Shown here piece after piece: positions 15,368 to 25,334 of a DNA stretch of 64,000 nt. Positions within the stretch are counted from its first letter, which is position 1. Each line of letters starts with the position of its first letter. The position numbers and the translations under genes are program-made. The notes under the pieces were generated by a model. That model was not told the origin of the DNA and made no database searches. It saw only the letters and a program-made list of their open reading frames with translations. The DNA is from Tessaracoccus oleiagri (lineage in GTDB: Bacteria; Actinomycetota; Actinomycetes; Propionibacteriales; Propionibacteriaceae): positions 496,001-560,000 of the forward strand of contig NZ_FNGP01000001.1 in NCBI RefSeq assembly GCF_900103275.1. Direction: 5' to 3'.

Positions 15368-16501
15368 CTACGCCGGGGCCCACGCGAGCCAGGCGTCGAC
15401 GACGAAGTGGCCGTCCACCTCGCCCGCGGTCATGTGGCCCCCCGCCAGGTCGACCCGCTCCTCGAGCCCGACGAGTCCCAGCCCGGCGCCGGGCGACGTG
15501 GCGGCGACGAGGCTCAGCGGGTTGCTGATCCTCAGGGACAACCCCATCTCCGGGCCGCCGGCGATGACGATCTCGACGGGCGTGCCGGGCGCGTGCCGGG
15601 CGGCGTTGGTGAGCGCCTCCTGCGCGATGCGGTAGGCGTGCCGGCTGACGGTCTGCAGGGGCTCGGCCTCGAGCCGGTCGTCGAGGACGACCTGGTGGCC
15701 GGCCTCGCGGTGCCCCTCGACGAGCGCGGGCAGGTCCGCGAGCGTGGGCTGCGGCTTGGCGGGGGCGCCGCCGTCGGTCTGGCGCAGTTGCCCGAGGATC
15801 ATGCGGAGTTCGGCGAGCGCGTCGTGGGCGCTGGCTCGGATGGTCTCGCCGGCCTGCCGCACCTCGTCGGGCGCGAGGTCGTCGCGGTACGCCAGCGCTC
15901 CGGCGTGCAGCGAGATGAGGGTGATCTTGTGTGCGAGGACGTCGTGCATCTCGCGGGCGATGCGGTTGCGCTCCTCGGCCTTGGCGTTCTCGCGCTCCAA
16001 CCGCTGCTGGCGCTCCGCCAGCTCGAGCCGGGCCTGGATCGCGGCCTCCTCGCGGCGCCGCGACCCGAGGTAGCTGCCGAGCGCGCCCAGGGCGACGACG
16101 GAGATCCCGGACAGCACGACGGCGCCGGCGACGTCCGACGGCGTGGGCAGCTCCGACTCCACGACGGTGCCGAGGGTGAAGCAGACTACGACGAGGAGGC
16201 CCACCAGTACCGTCGCCCGCGTCCGGAGGTGGGTGGCCAGGCTGAGATACGCCCACCCCGACACCAGCCAGAGTGAGGGGAACGGGAGCATCAGCACGCT
16301 GAGCGCGACCGTGAGGGTGACGGGATGGCGACGGCGCCAGCGCATCGCCACGAGTCCCAACACCAGGGCGACCGCGTTCGCGGCGAGCGCCCAGTACCGA
16401 CCCTCGAGCCCCAGCGGGAGGAGTTGTCCGACGACGGTGAAGAAGGCGATCGGCACGATCCTCGCCGCCTCCGGCAGCCACGCGCGTTTCGTCCGCTCCA
16501 T
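15368..16501 (-). CDS. two-component sensor histidine kinase (HPK7/NarX-like)
   Basis: A 377-aa sensor kinase. The N-terminal half has about five or six membrane helices with little extracellular sequence, suggesting intramembrane or envelope sensing. A coiled segment (LERENAKAEERNRIAREMHDVLAH, split) leads into the HisKA_3 domain with phospho-acceptor His in MHDVLAH, followed by a HATPase_c domain (AQEALTNAARHAPGTPV N-box; GAGLGLVGLEERV G-box). It is the partner of the regulator at 14696-15358. ATG 16501 is the only clear start. The operon is divergent from an ABC exporter, an arrangement typical of antibiotic- or envelope-stress modules. Confidence 0.9.
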   Translation of the reverse strand: MERTKRAWLPEAARIVPIAFFTVVGQLLPLGLEGRYWALAANAVALVLGLVAMRWRRRHPVTLTVALSVLMLPFPSLWLVSGWAYLSLATHLRTRATVLVGLLVVVCFTLGTVVESELPTPSDVAGAVVLSGISVVALGALGSYLGSRRREEAAIQARLELAERQQRLERENAKAEERNRIAREMHDVLAHKITLISLHAGALAYRDDLAPDEVRQAGETIRASAHDALAELRMILGQLRQTDGGAPAKPQPTLADLPALVEGHREAGHQVVLDDRLEAEPLQTVSRHAYRIAQEALTNAARHAPGTPVEIVIAGGPEMGLSLRISNPLSLVAATSPGAGLGLVGLEERVDLAGGHMTAGEVDGHFVVDAWLAWAPA

Positions 16502-16541
16502 CCCGCAAGCCTAGGGCTTGCCGAGGCGTCGGCCACAGCAT

Positions 16542-16569
16542 CCAAAGTCTCTCGTCGGCGCAACTTTGG
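16542..16569. promoter_or_regulatory. candidate operator (CCAAAGT-N14-ACTTTGG)
   Basis: The inverted repeat CCAAAGT (16542-16548) / ACTTTGG (16563-16569) is each followed outward or inward by CTCTC/GAGAG wording. It lies in the 131-bp divergent promoter between the two-component operon and the ABC exporter, so it is a plausible response-regulator site. This is inference only. Confidence 0.4.
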
Positions 16570-16632
16570 AGAGCCGGAAGTCGCTACTTCTGCCCCTCGC
16601 GCGCACCCGGGCGGCCAGCGTGTGATGAAGCC

Positions 16633-17355
16633 ATGATCACGATCCAGAATCTGACCAAGCGCTACGGCGACGTCCTCGCCGTCGACGACATCTCGTTCAC
16701 CGTCTCCCCCGGCAACGTGTGCGGCTTCCTCGGCCCCAATGGCGCCGGCAAGTCCACCACCATGCGCTGCCTCGTCGGCCTCGCCGAGCCCACCAGCGGC
16801 ACCGCCACGGTCCTCGACCACCGCTACCACGACCTGACGTCGCCGGCGGCCCAGGTCGGCACCATGCTCGACGCGTCCGCCCTGCATCCCGGCCGCACCG
16901 GCCTCGAGATCCTCACGCAGGGAGCCATCGTCCTCGGCCTGCCCCGCACCCGGGTCCGCGAGGTGCTCGACCTCGTCGGCCTCACCGCCAAGGAGTCGAA
17001 GCGCCGCGTCGCGAAGTACTCGCTCGGCATGCGGCAGCGCCTCGGCATCGCCCATGCGCTGCTCGGTTCGCCGTCGGTCCTCGTCCTCGACGAGCCGGCC
17101 AACGGCCTCGACCCCGCAGGCATTCGCTGGATGCGCGGCCTGCTGCGCGACTTCGTCAGCCGGGGCGGCACCGTCCTGCTCAGTTCCCACCTCCTCCACG
17201 AGGTCCAGCAGATCGCCGACGAGCTGGTCATGATCGGCCAGGGCCGCATCGTCGCCCACGGCACCCTGGCCGAACTGCTCGCCTCCGGCGACGATCTCGA
17301 GGAGATGTTCATCACCCGCACCGCCAGCACCTCCCGTGAAGGAGCCCTGTCATGA
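16633..17355 (+). CDS. ABC transporter ATP-binding protein
   Basis: A 240-aa ABC ATPase of the drug/antimicrobial-peptide exporter type. The Walker A is GPNGAGKST, the signature YSLGMRQRLGIAHALLG, Walker B VLVLDEPANGLDP, and the switch His in LLSSHLLHEV. It couples ATP hydrolysis to the membrane protein encoded immediately downstream (4-nt ATGA overlap). The start at 16633 follows the divergent promoter. Control by the adjacent two-component system is inferred from position. Confidence 0.92.
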   Translation: MITIQNLTKRYGDVLAVDDISFTVSPGNVCGFLGPNGAGKSTTMRCLVGLAEPTSGTATVLDHRYHDLTSPAAQVGTMLDASALHPGRTGLEILTQGAIVLGLPRTRVREVLDLVGLTAKESKRRVAKYSLGMRQRLGIAHALLGSPSVLVLDEPANGLDPAGIRWMRGLLRDFVSRGGTVLLSSHLLHEVQQIADELVMIGQGRIVAHGTLAELLASGDDLEEMFITRTASTSREGALS

Positions 17356-18155
17356 CCACCGCCCCGCTCGACCGCACCCACGCCCAGTTCCGACGGGGTG
17401 AGGCCACCCCCCTGCGGTTCGCCAACGTCCTCACCGTGGAGTTCCGGAAGCTCCTCGCCACTCGCGCCAACCAGGTTCTGGCGCTGCTCACCCTCGGCTC
17501 GGCCCTCGTGGTCGCGGCACTCATCGTCGCCTTCTACGACACGCTGTTCGACGGTGCAGCGAACCACTGGCTCGTGGGCGCCTTCCTCATCCGCATGCCG
17601 GTGCAGTACCTATTCGCGCCGCTGATCGTGCTGCTGCTCACCTCCGAGTGGGGCACCCGGTCGGTGATGACGACGTTCACCCTCGTCCCCAGGCGCGGGC
17701 TCATCATGGCCGCCAAGGGCATCGTCACCGCCGTCACCACGCTCGTGGTCTGGGGGCTTGTCGCAGGACTCGGGGTCGCCTCCACCTACCTCGGGCGCGA
17801 CGTGGCCGGTATGGACACGGCCGGCATGTGGATCCCCGCGAAGGACGTCGCGCTCGATCTGCTGGCGTTCGGACTGTTCATGGCCAGCGCCTTCGCGATC
17901 GCTCTGCTCGTGCAGAACAGTGCCGCCGCGATCGCGATCGTCCTCGTCGGGCCGATGGCCGTGCAGATCCTGCGCCAGTTCGGGCAGTGGATGAACGAGG
18001 CCTTCGCCTGGATCGACATGAACGGCGTCGCGCAGCAGATGCAGATGGGTGGCGACCCCGGGTTGTGGCCGCAGTTGCTCGTTGCGTCCGTCGTCTGGGT
18101 GGTGCTGCCACTCGTGGCCGGCATCTGGTGGACGTCCCGGCGCGAGGCGGCTTAG
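17352..18155 (+). CDS. ABC-2 type transporter permease
   Basis: A 267-aa membrane protein with six hydrophobic segments. An N-terminal cytosolic stretch with RFANVLTVEFRKLLATRANQ is typical of ABC-2 permeases, and the last helix ends in WWTSRREAA. It forms the channel for the ATPase encoded just upstream. The substrate is unknown; exporters with this arrangement often confer bacteriocin or antibiotic resistance. Its TAG stop overlaps the TAA of the convergent HTH gene (18152-18155). Confidence 0.88.
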   Translation: MTTAPLDRTHAQFRRGEATPLRFANVLTVEFRKLLATRANQVLALLTLGSALVVAALIVAFYDTLFDGAANHWLVGAFLIRMPVQYLFAPLIVLLLTSEWGTRSVMTTFTLVPRRGLIMAAKGIVTAVTTLVVWGLVAGLGVASTYLGRDVAGMDTAGMWIPAKDVALDLLAFGLFMASAFAIALLVQNSAAAIAIVLVGPMAVQILRQFGQWMNEAFAWIDMNGVAQQMQMGGDPGLWPQLLVASVVWVVLPLVAGIWWTSRREAA

Positions 18156-18373
18156 TCCCTCATCTCGAACAGGTCGCCGGGCTGACAGCCCAGCGCGTCG
18201 CACAGGGCGATCAGGGTGGTGAACCTGATCGCCCTCGCTCGGTCGTTCTTCAGGACCGAGAGGTTGACCAGCGAGATCCCCACCCTCTCCGCGAGTTCGG
18301 TGAGGGTGAGGCCGCGTTCGGCGGCCAGCTCCCCGACGCGGCAGTGCAGCCGCGACAGATCCTCTTCCGGCAT
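18152..18373 (-). CDS. small HTH transcriptional regulator (YozG/Cro-CI type)
   Basis: A 73-aa protein that is almost entirely an XRE-like helix-turn-helix: LSRLHCRVGELAAERGLTLTELAERVGISLVNLSVLKNDRAR (split), then FTTLIALCDALGCQPGDLFEM. It matches the small YozG-type regulators encoded beside DUF2975 membrane proteins. Its ATG overlaps the DUF2975 stop (ATGA), so the two are translationally coupled. It probably controls its own operon through the TTATCGA repeats upstream. A longer open frame on this strand runs through the DUF2975 gene in the wrong frame and was rejected. Confidence 0.85.
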   Translation of the reverse strand: MPEEDLSRLHCRVGELAAERGLTLTELAERVGISLVNLSVLKNDRARAIRFTTLIALCDALGCQPGDLFEMRD

Positions 18374-18939
18374 CAGACCAGCCCGTCCGAGTCGCGGCGG
18401 AGCCGGGCGCCGACGTCGAACAGCGCGGCGATCACGCCGAGCACCACGACGATGAGGATGGGGGCGAAGTTGAACGTCGCGAAGAACTCGAAGCCCTCCG
18501 GCATGTCGCGGTAGGCGATCGCGCTGGTGACGCCGGGGAGCACGTCGGCGCCGACGGTCCACACCACGATCCCCAATCCGACGAGCTTCAGCGCCTCGAG
18601 CATCCCGGGCAGGAACGCCTCGCCGGCTCGGGCGGTGGCGACGAGCCGCAGGAGCGCCACCATGATGATGATTTGGCCGCCGGCGGCGACGAGCACGGAG
18701 AAGAGGTAGGAGGCGAGGAGCAGCAGCGACGGGTCGGCGATCTCCACGGCGCCCTCGAACTTCGCCTCCTGACCGGGGATCTGGGTGAACGCCTGCGCGG
18801 GGACGCCGTTGCCCGTCAGGAAGGGGTACACCGCCCCGGAGAAGGCGTAGATGCCCGCGAAGGCCAGGCCCACCCATGCGACGGCCTTGGCGACGGACAG
18901 GATCGTGCGGTCGCGGGGGACCATGGTCAGCTCGGTCAC
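18373..18939 (-). CDS. DUF2975 membrane protein
   Basis: A 188-aa membrane protein with four hydrophobic helices (AVAWVGLAFAGIYAFSGAVY, LLLLASYLFSVLVAAGGQIIIMVALL, LVGLGIVVWTVGADVL and FAPILIVVVLGVIAALF, abbreviated), matching DUF2975. The molecular function is unknown. The GTG at 18939 is preferred because AAGGAG lies 6 nt upstream. The first ATG in frame (18975) would place the start codon inside the operator repeats. It is the first gene of a two-gene operon with the HTH regulator. Confidence 0.8.
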   Translation of the reverse strand: MTELTMVPRDRTILSVAKAVAWVGLAFAGIYAFSGAVYPFLTGNGVPAQAFTQIPGQEAKFEGAVEIADPSLLLLASYLFSVLVAAGGQIIIMVALLRLVATARAGEAFLPGMLEALKLVGLGIVVWTVGADVLPGVTSAIAYRDMPEGFEFFATFNFAPILIVVVLGVIAALFDVGARLRRDSDGLV

Positions 18940-18949
18940 GACGGGCTCC

Positions 18950-18991
18950 TTATCGAAAGTCGTTGTTATCGACATTCGATAGTATTATCGA
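18950..18991. promoter_or_regulatory. operator: three TTATCGA repeats with an inverted half-site
   Basis: TTATCGA occurs at 18950-18956, 18966-18972 and 18985-18991. TATCGA-CAT-TCGATA at 18967-18981 forms a perfect inverted repeat with a 3-nt spacer. The block sits upstream of the DUF2975/HTH operon and 57 bp from the divergent MFS gene, so it is a likely binding site for the encoded HTH protein and may affect both promoters. Confidence 0.6.
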
Positions 18992-19038
18992 GATTCGTTA
19001 AGGCGTCAAGGGGTTCGCCAGATTGGCCCATGACATAG

Positions 19039-21102
<2,064 letters not shown>

Positions 21103-21104
21103 CG

Positions 21105-21611
21105 TCAGCTCTCCTTGGCGACCTGCGCGGCCTTGGCGTTCGCCTCGGCGTCGGCGATCTTGGTGAGCAGCTCGTCGGTGCGGCGCTCCTCCTCGAGGCT
21201 CTCGGTCAGCAGGTCGTAGGCGTTGCCGATGCTCAGCATCTTCGCCCAACGGCGCAGCGTGCCGTAGCGAGTGATCTCGTAGTGCTCGACGGCCTGGGCC
21301 GACGAGATGAGCCCGGCGTCGAGTGCGGTGGTGTCCTTGTACTCCTCCAGCACGCTGGACCCCTCCGCCAGGATGCCGTCGATCGCCTCACAACGCTTGG
21401 ACGTCGCCGGCCGGTCGATCAGGCCGAAGACCTTCTCCAGGCGGTCGATCTGGCCCTGCGTCTCCTTGGTGTGCGTCTGGAACGCGGCCTTCAGTTCGTC
21501 CGAGGCCGCCTCCGCCTCGAGCTTCGGCAGGTTCTTCAGGATGTGGCGCTCCGCGTAGTAGATGTCGCGGAGGGTGTCGAAAAAGAGGTTCTCAAGTCCC
21601 TTGTCGGACAT
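21105..21611 (-). CDS. DUF892 ferritin-like protein (YciE/YciF family)
   Basis: A 168-aa helical protein of the YciE/YciF (DUF892) family, ferritin-like four-helix bundles linked to stress responses. Characteristic pieces are LENLFFDTLRDIYYAERHILKNLPKL at the start (split), HTKETQGQIDRLEKVF with metal-ligand-type His/Glu, and EHYEITRYGTLRRWAKML. The Glu and His ligands of the di-iron-type site are in place. ATG 21611 is preceded by TAAGGAG. It ends 2 nt from the convergent MFS stop. Confidence 0.88.
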   Translation of the reverse strand: MSDKGLENLFFDTLRDIYYAERHILKNLPKLEAEAASDELKAAFQTHTKETQGQIDRLEKVFGLIDRPATSKRCEAIDGILAEGSSVLEEYKDTTALDAGLISSAQAVEHYEITRYGTLRRWAKMLSIGNAYDLLTESLEEERRTDELLTKIADAEANAKAAQVAKES

Positions 21612-21626
21612 GTGCGTTTCTCCTTA

Positions 21627-21647
21627 CCACCGCCCGTTTGGCGGTGG
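21627..21647 (-). terminator. hairpin downstream of LLM oxidoreductase gene
   Basis: An 8-bp perfect stem (21627-21634 with 21640-21647) with a 5-nt loop lies between the LLM gene and the DUF892 gene, both on the minus strand. There is no T-run. It is immediately upstream of the DUF892 ribosome-binding site, so it could also affect its translation. Confidence 0.45.
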
Positions 21648-21727
21648 ACCGACTCTACCGACGCACCGGTCCACCACCGCCCAGAACCGTCCCCTGAGGA
21701 GGGGCGAAGCCCCGTCTTGAAGGGCCG

Positions 21728-22747
21728 TCAGGCGTTCGCCGGTTCCCAGCCGAGTTCGGGCGCGACGTGGCGGGCGAACGACTCGAGGACGTGGAGGTTG
21801 TACTCCGTGCCGATCTGGTTGGGGATCGTCATCATGAGGGTGTCGGCCTCCATGACCGCCTCGTCGGCCTTGAGCTGCTCGACGAGGCGGTGCGGCTCGT
21901 CGGCGTAGGTGCGGCCGAACGTCGACGTGAATCCGTCGATGACGCCCACCTGGTCGCGACCCTCCCCGCCGGAGCCGAAGAATCGTCGGTCGAGGTCGGA
22001 GACGATCGGGAACACGGAGCGGCTGACGGAGACGCGCGGCTCCCAGTTGTGGCCGGCCTCCTTCCAGGCCTCGCGGTAGGCGCGGATCTGCTCGGCCTGG
22101 AGCTCCCCGAGCGTCTGCCCGGTGGCCTCGGTGAGCAGGGTCGAGCTCATGAGGTTGACGCCCATCTTGGCCGCCCAGACGGCGGTCTCGCGGGTGCCCG
22201 CCCCCCACCAGATCCGACGGTGCAGGCCCGGCGAGTGCGGTTGCACCGAGAGACGGTGACCCTGGGGGAACTGCTTCGGGTCCCCGTCGACCATCGGCTC
22301 GCCCTTGATCGCGGCGAGGAACTTCGGGAACTTCTCGCGGGCGATGTCGGCGCCACGGGGGTCGGTGGAGCCGGTGTACCCGAAGGCCTCCCAACCGCGG
22401 AAGGCGGGCTCGGGCGATCCGCGGCTGACGCCGAGGGCGACGCGCCCGTCGGAGATGAGGTCGAGCGCGGCCGCCTCCTCGGCGAGGTGGAGCGGGTTCT
22501 CGTAGCGGAGGTCGATGACGCCGGTGCCCACCTCGATGTGCCGCGTGCGCGCCGCGATGGCGGAGAGCAGCGGCATCGGCGCGGCGGCCTGCCGGGCGAA
22601 GTGGTGCACCCGGAAGTAGGCGCCGTTGACTCCGATCTCGTCGGCGGCGACGGCGAGGTCGATCGCGCTGTGCAGCGAGGCGCGCGCGTCGAACGCATCA
22701 CCGTCGGCGCCGTGGTGGCCGAAGCTCAAGAACCCGAATTTCTTCAT
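21728..22747 (-). CDS. LLM class flavin-dependent oxidoreductase
   Basis: A 339-aa bacterial luciferase-like (TIM-barrel) flavin monooxygenase. It shows KKFGFLSFGHHG at the start, GVNGAYFRVHHFARQAAAPMPLLSAIAART (split), the ligand region VDLRYENPLHLAEEAAALD, and GVSRGSPEPAF. It would use FMNH2/F420H2 and O2 on an unknown substrate. The VOC gene lies 22 nt upstream on the same strand, so they likely form an operon. A TTCAAC/GTTGAA palindrome lies in that gap. Confidence 0.85.
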   Translation of the reverse strand: MKKFGFLSFGHHGADGDAFDARASLHSAIDLAVAADEIGVNGAYFRVHHFARQAAAPMPLLSAIAARTRHIEVGTGVIDLRYENPLHLAEEAAALDLISDGRVALGVSRGSPEPAFRGWEAFGYTGSTDPRGADIAREKFPKFLAAIKGEPMVDGDPKQFPQGHRLSVQPHSPGLHRRIWWGAGTRETAVWAAKMGVNLMSSTLLTEATGQTLGELQAEQIRAYREAWKEAGHNWEPRVSVSRSVFPIVSDLDRRFFGSGGEGRDQVGVIDGFTSTFGRTYADEPHRLVEQLKADEAVMEADTLMMTIPNQIGTEYNLHVLESFARHVAPELGWEPANA

Positions 22748-22768
22748 GACTCCCCGTTTGATTGAGAT

Positions 22769-22784
22769 TTCAACTTACGTTGAA
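22769..22784. promoter_or_regulatory. TTCAAC-N4-GTTGAA palindrome
   Basis: A perfect 6+6 bp inverted repeat with a 4-nt spacer overlaps the VOC stop codon and lies 22 bp upstream of the LLM start codon. It resembles dimeric-regulator operators, but no partner regulator is adjacent. Confidence 0.35.
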
Positions 22785-23180
22785 GTGCCAGAGTACCCCG
22801 TACTTGTCGATCACCTGGCCGTAGTAGGCGCCCCAGGGGGCGCGGTCGAACGGCATCGGCTGCTCGCCGCCGTCGTCGACGAGGCGCTCGATCAACTGCG
22901 TCGCGCGCTCGAGCGACGGCTGCAGCATGAAGGAGTAGGTGTGGTTGCGGAGGTCGGGCGCCTCGCCCATCACGGCGTCGCCGCCCGAGATGGTCACGTC
23001 GCCGCCGCTGAGCTCGCCGTGGGCGACGGCGCCCTCCGGCACCGGGAAGCCCATGGCCTCGATGACCTCCGGGGTGTACTCCATTATCGAGACCTCACCC
23101 CCGAAGACGGACTGGTAGTAGCCGAGCATCTCGGCGGCATTCATGGGGAAGGAGATGTAGGGGCTGAACGTAACGGCCAT
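22770..23180 (-). CDS. VOC family protein (PhnB-like)
   Basis: A 136-aa PhnB-type VOC protein. The usual pattern is visible: YISFPMNAAEMLGYYQSVFGGEVSI, GAVAHGELSGGDVTISGGDA and the C-terminal DRAPWGAYYGQVIDKYGVLWHFNV (each read in parts). Members resemble 3-demethylubiquinone methyltransferase-like or antibiotic-binding proteins; the biochemical role is usually unknown. It is first in a probable operon with the LLM oxidoreductase. ATG 23180 follows AAGGGAGC. Confidence 0.82.
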   Translation of the reverse strand: MAVTFSPYISFPMNAAEMLGYYQSVFGGEVSIMEYTPEVIEAMGFPVPEGAVAHGELSGGDVTISGGDAVMGEAPDLRNHTYSFMLQPSLERATQLIERLVDDGGEQPMPFDRAPWGAYYGQVIDKYGVLWHFNVS

Positions 23181-23290
23181 CTTGCGGCTCCCTTGCTAGT
23201 CGGTCGCGCCGAGGCGCCTACCCGCAAGCATGCTATTTCGGGGCTGGTCACACAACGGTTCCGGCGGATCCGCCGAAGTAGGCTGGCTGG

Positions 23291-25273
23291 GTGCAGCACC
23301 TACGAATCGCCATGGTGAGCCTCCACACGTCGCCGCTCGCCTCGCCCGGCGGCAGCGACGCCGGGGGGATGAACGTCGTCGTGCTCGCGCAGGCGAAGGC
23401 CCTCGCTGCCGCCGGCCACGACGTGACGATCTTCACCCGCCGCTCGGACGATGCCGCCGACGTCGTGAGCGTCGACGGGGCGCCGCTCGCCGTCCGCTAC
23501 CTCCCCGCCGGTCCGCCGACCGCCCTGCCGAAGAGCGAGATCGACCAGCACATCCCCGAGTTCGCCGCCGCACTGCGCGACGCCGTCGCGCTGCTGGCCG
23601 ACTCCGGCCGCAGACCACACCTGTTCCACTCGCACCATTGGATGTCCGGCGTCGCCGCCCTCGACGTGGCGCGCGAGTTCGGCATCCCGCACCTGCAGTC
23701 CTTCCACTCGATCGCCGCCACCGGCCACGACCAGGAGCTGAGCAAGGGCGAGCCGCCCGAGAGCCCTGCACGCGTCCCCGGCGAGGCCCGCTGCGCGCAG
23801 GAGTCCGACCTCATCGTCGCCGTCTCCCGCGCCGAGGCCCGCACCGCGATCCGACGGCTGGGCGCCGACCCGGCGCGGGTCACGGTCGTCCGGCCGGGGG
23901 TGGACCCCAGCGTGTTCTTCCCGGCCGAGCGGCCCGCCGAGCCGGCGTACCTCGTCGCCGCGGCCCGGCTGCAGCCGCTGAAGGGCGTCGACCTCGCCAT
24001 CGAGTCCCTCGCCCACGTGAGCGACGACGTACGCCCCCGCCTGCTGGTGGCTGGCGCCGGGTCGGCCGACTTCGCCGACTACGAGACCGAGCTGCGCCGA
24101 CTCGTCGCCGATCTCGGGCTCGACGAGCAGGTGGAGTTCGTCGGCGCGAAGGGCCGGGCCGAGCTCGCCGACCTCCTCCGCGGCGCCACCCTCGCCCTCG
24201 TCCCATCCCACTCGGAGACCTACGGCCTGATCGCCCTCGAGTCGGCCGCCTGCGGCGCGCCCGTCATCGCGTGGAAGGCCGGCGGGCTCGTCGAGGCCGT
24301 GCGCGACGGGGAGTCGGGCCTCCTGCTGGAGTCCCGCGAGCCCGCCGAGTGGGGCGCGACCATCGAGCGACTGCTGCGGGACGACGCTCGCCTCACCCAG
24401 TTGCGGGAGGACGCCGTCGCCCACGCGGCCGAGCGGACTTGGGAGCAGTCGGCCCGCGAACTGGCGGAGTGCTACTGGGGCGTGGCGGACCCGTCGCTGT
24501 GGCTGCCCGAGGGCGACGGCCCGGTGGTGTTCCTGCACGCACATCCCGACGACGAGACCATCCAGACCGGTGCCCTGATCCGGCACCTGACCGCCGCCGG
24601 GCAGCGCGTCGACCTCCTCACCGCCACCCGTGGGGAGCGCGGCGGCGTCGTGCCCGGGCCGCTCAGCCACCTCGAGGGGACGCCGGAGCTGGAGACCCAT
24701 CGTCGCGGCGAACTGGAGCGAGCGATCGACCACCTCGGGATCGCCGAGCACCGCTTCCTCGGCGAGCCGCCCGCCCGCGCAGCCGACGAGTCGCCCCGCC
24801 GGTACCGCGACTCGGGCATGCGTTGGATCACGGACCACCTGGCGGGCCCGGCCGAGGACGCCGAGGCCGACGCGTTCACCTCCACCTCGGTCGACGAGGC
24901 GGCCGACGACGTGGCCGCCTACCTGCGCGCCGTCGGGGCACGGGCGCTGATCAGCTACGACGCGTTCGGCACCTACGGCCACCCGGACCACGTGCGCTGC
25001 CATGAGGTCGCGGCCCTCGCCGCCGTGCTGGCCGGGGTGCCGCTCTACGAGGTGCTGTCCCCGGAGGTCAATCAGCAGGCGGCCGGCGGCGGCGAGGCCG
25101 CCGAGGGCGAGTTAGTTCTGATGCGGCTGGGGCAGCATCGCGAGGCGCTCGTCGAGGCGCTCCGGGCGCACGCCAGCCAGGTCAGCGTCGACGAGGAAGC
25201 CGGCGAAATCGTGCACACCGGCGGGCAGCGCGAACCAATCGAGGCGAGCGCGGGCGTCCGGCGCGTGCGCTGA
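23291..25273 (+). CDS. MshA-like glycosyltransferase fused to MshB-like PIG-L deacetylase
   Basis: A 660-aa two-domain protein. Residues 1-400 are a GT-B (GT4) glycosyltransferase with the MshA-type signature HTSPLASPGGSDAGGMNVVV, HSHHWMSG, and the donor-binding ETYGLIALE (EX7E). Residues 410-600 are a PIG-L/LmbE zinc deacetylase: HAHPDDE at 416-422, RYRDSGM, and GHPDH at 563-567 supply the zinc ligands and catalytic Asp. In mycothiol synthesis MshA makes GlcNAc-inositol phosphate and MshB deacetylates the dephosphorylated product, so both activities are fused here. GTG 23291 is the assumed start; ATG 23312 is an alternative. Assignment to mycothiol, not another glycoconjugate, is inference. 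Confidence 0.78.
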   Translation: MQHLRIAMVSLHTSPLASPGGSDAGGMNVVVLAQAKALAAAGHDVTIFTRRSDDAADVVSVDGAPLAVRYLPAGPPTALPKSEIDQHIPEFAAALRDAVALLADSGRRPHLFHSHHWMSGVAALDVAREFGIPHLQSFHSIAATGHDQELSKGEPPESPARVPGEARCAQESDLIVAVSRAEARTAIRRLGADPARVTVVRPGVDPSVFFPAERPAEPAYLVAAARLQPLKGVDLAIESLAHVSDDVRPRLLVAGAGSADFADYETELRRLVADLGLDEQVEFVGAKGRAELADLLRGATLALVPSHSETYGLIALESAACGAPVIAWKAGGLVEAVRDGESGLLLESREPAEWGATIERLLRDDARLTQLREDAVAHAAERTWEQSARELAECYWGVADPSLWLPEGDGPVVFLHAHPDDETIQTGALIRHLTAAGQRVDLLTATRGERGGVVPGPLSHLEGTPELETHRRGELERAIDHLGIAEHRFLGEPPARAADESPRRYRDSGMRWITDHLAGPAEDAEADAFTSTSVDEAADDVAAYLRAVGARALISYDAFGTYGHPDHVRCHEVAALAAVLAGVPLYEVLSPEVNQQAAGGGEAAEGELVLMRLGQHREALVEALRAHASQVSVDEEAGEIVHTGGQREPIEASAGVRRVR

Positions 25274-25334
25274 ACGCCAGTCGAGCGTCTCTGGCCTTAC
25301 CCTTGACCGGGTACCCGAACGAAAGGTGACGACC

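Noticed and set aside
18152-18877. 241-aa extended version of the small HTH gene
   Set aside because: The N-terminal part is the DUF2975 gene read in another frame; only the last 73 residues form an HTH, with an ATG in a stop/start overlap.
23300-25003. 567-codon minus-strand frame across the MshA/MshB-like gene
   Set aside because: Low-complexity Gly/Val/Arg/Asp sequence mirrors the plus-strand gene's codon bias; no start site or motif.
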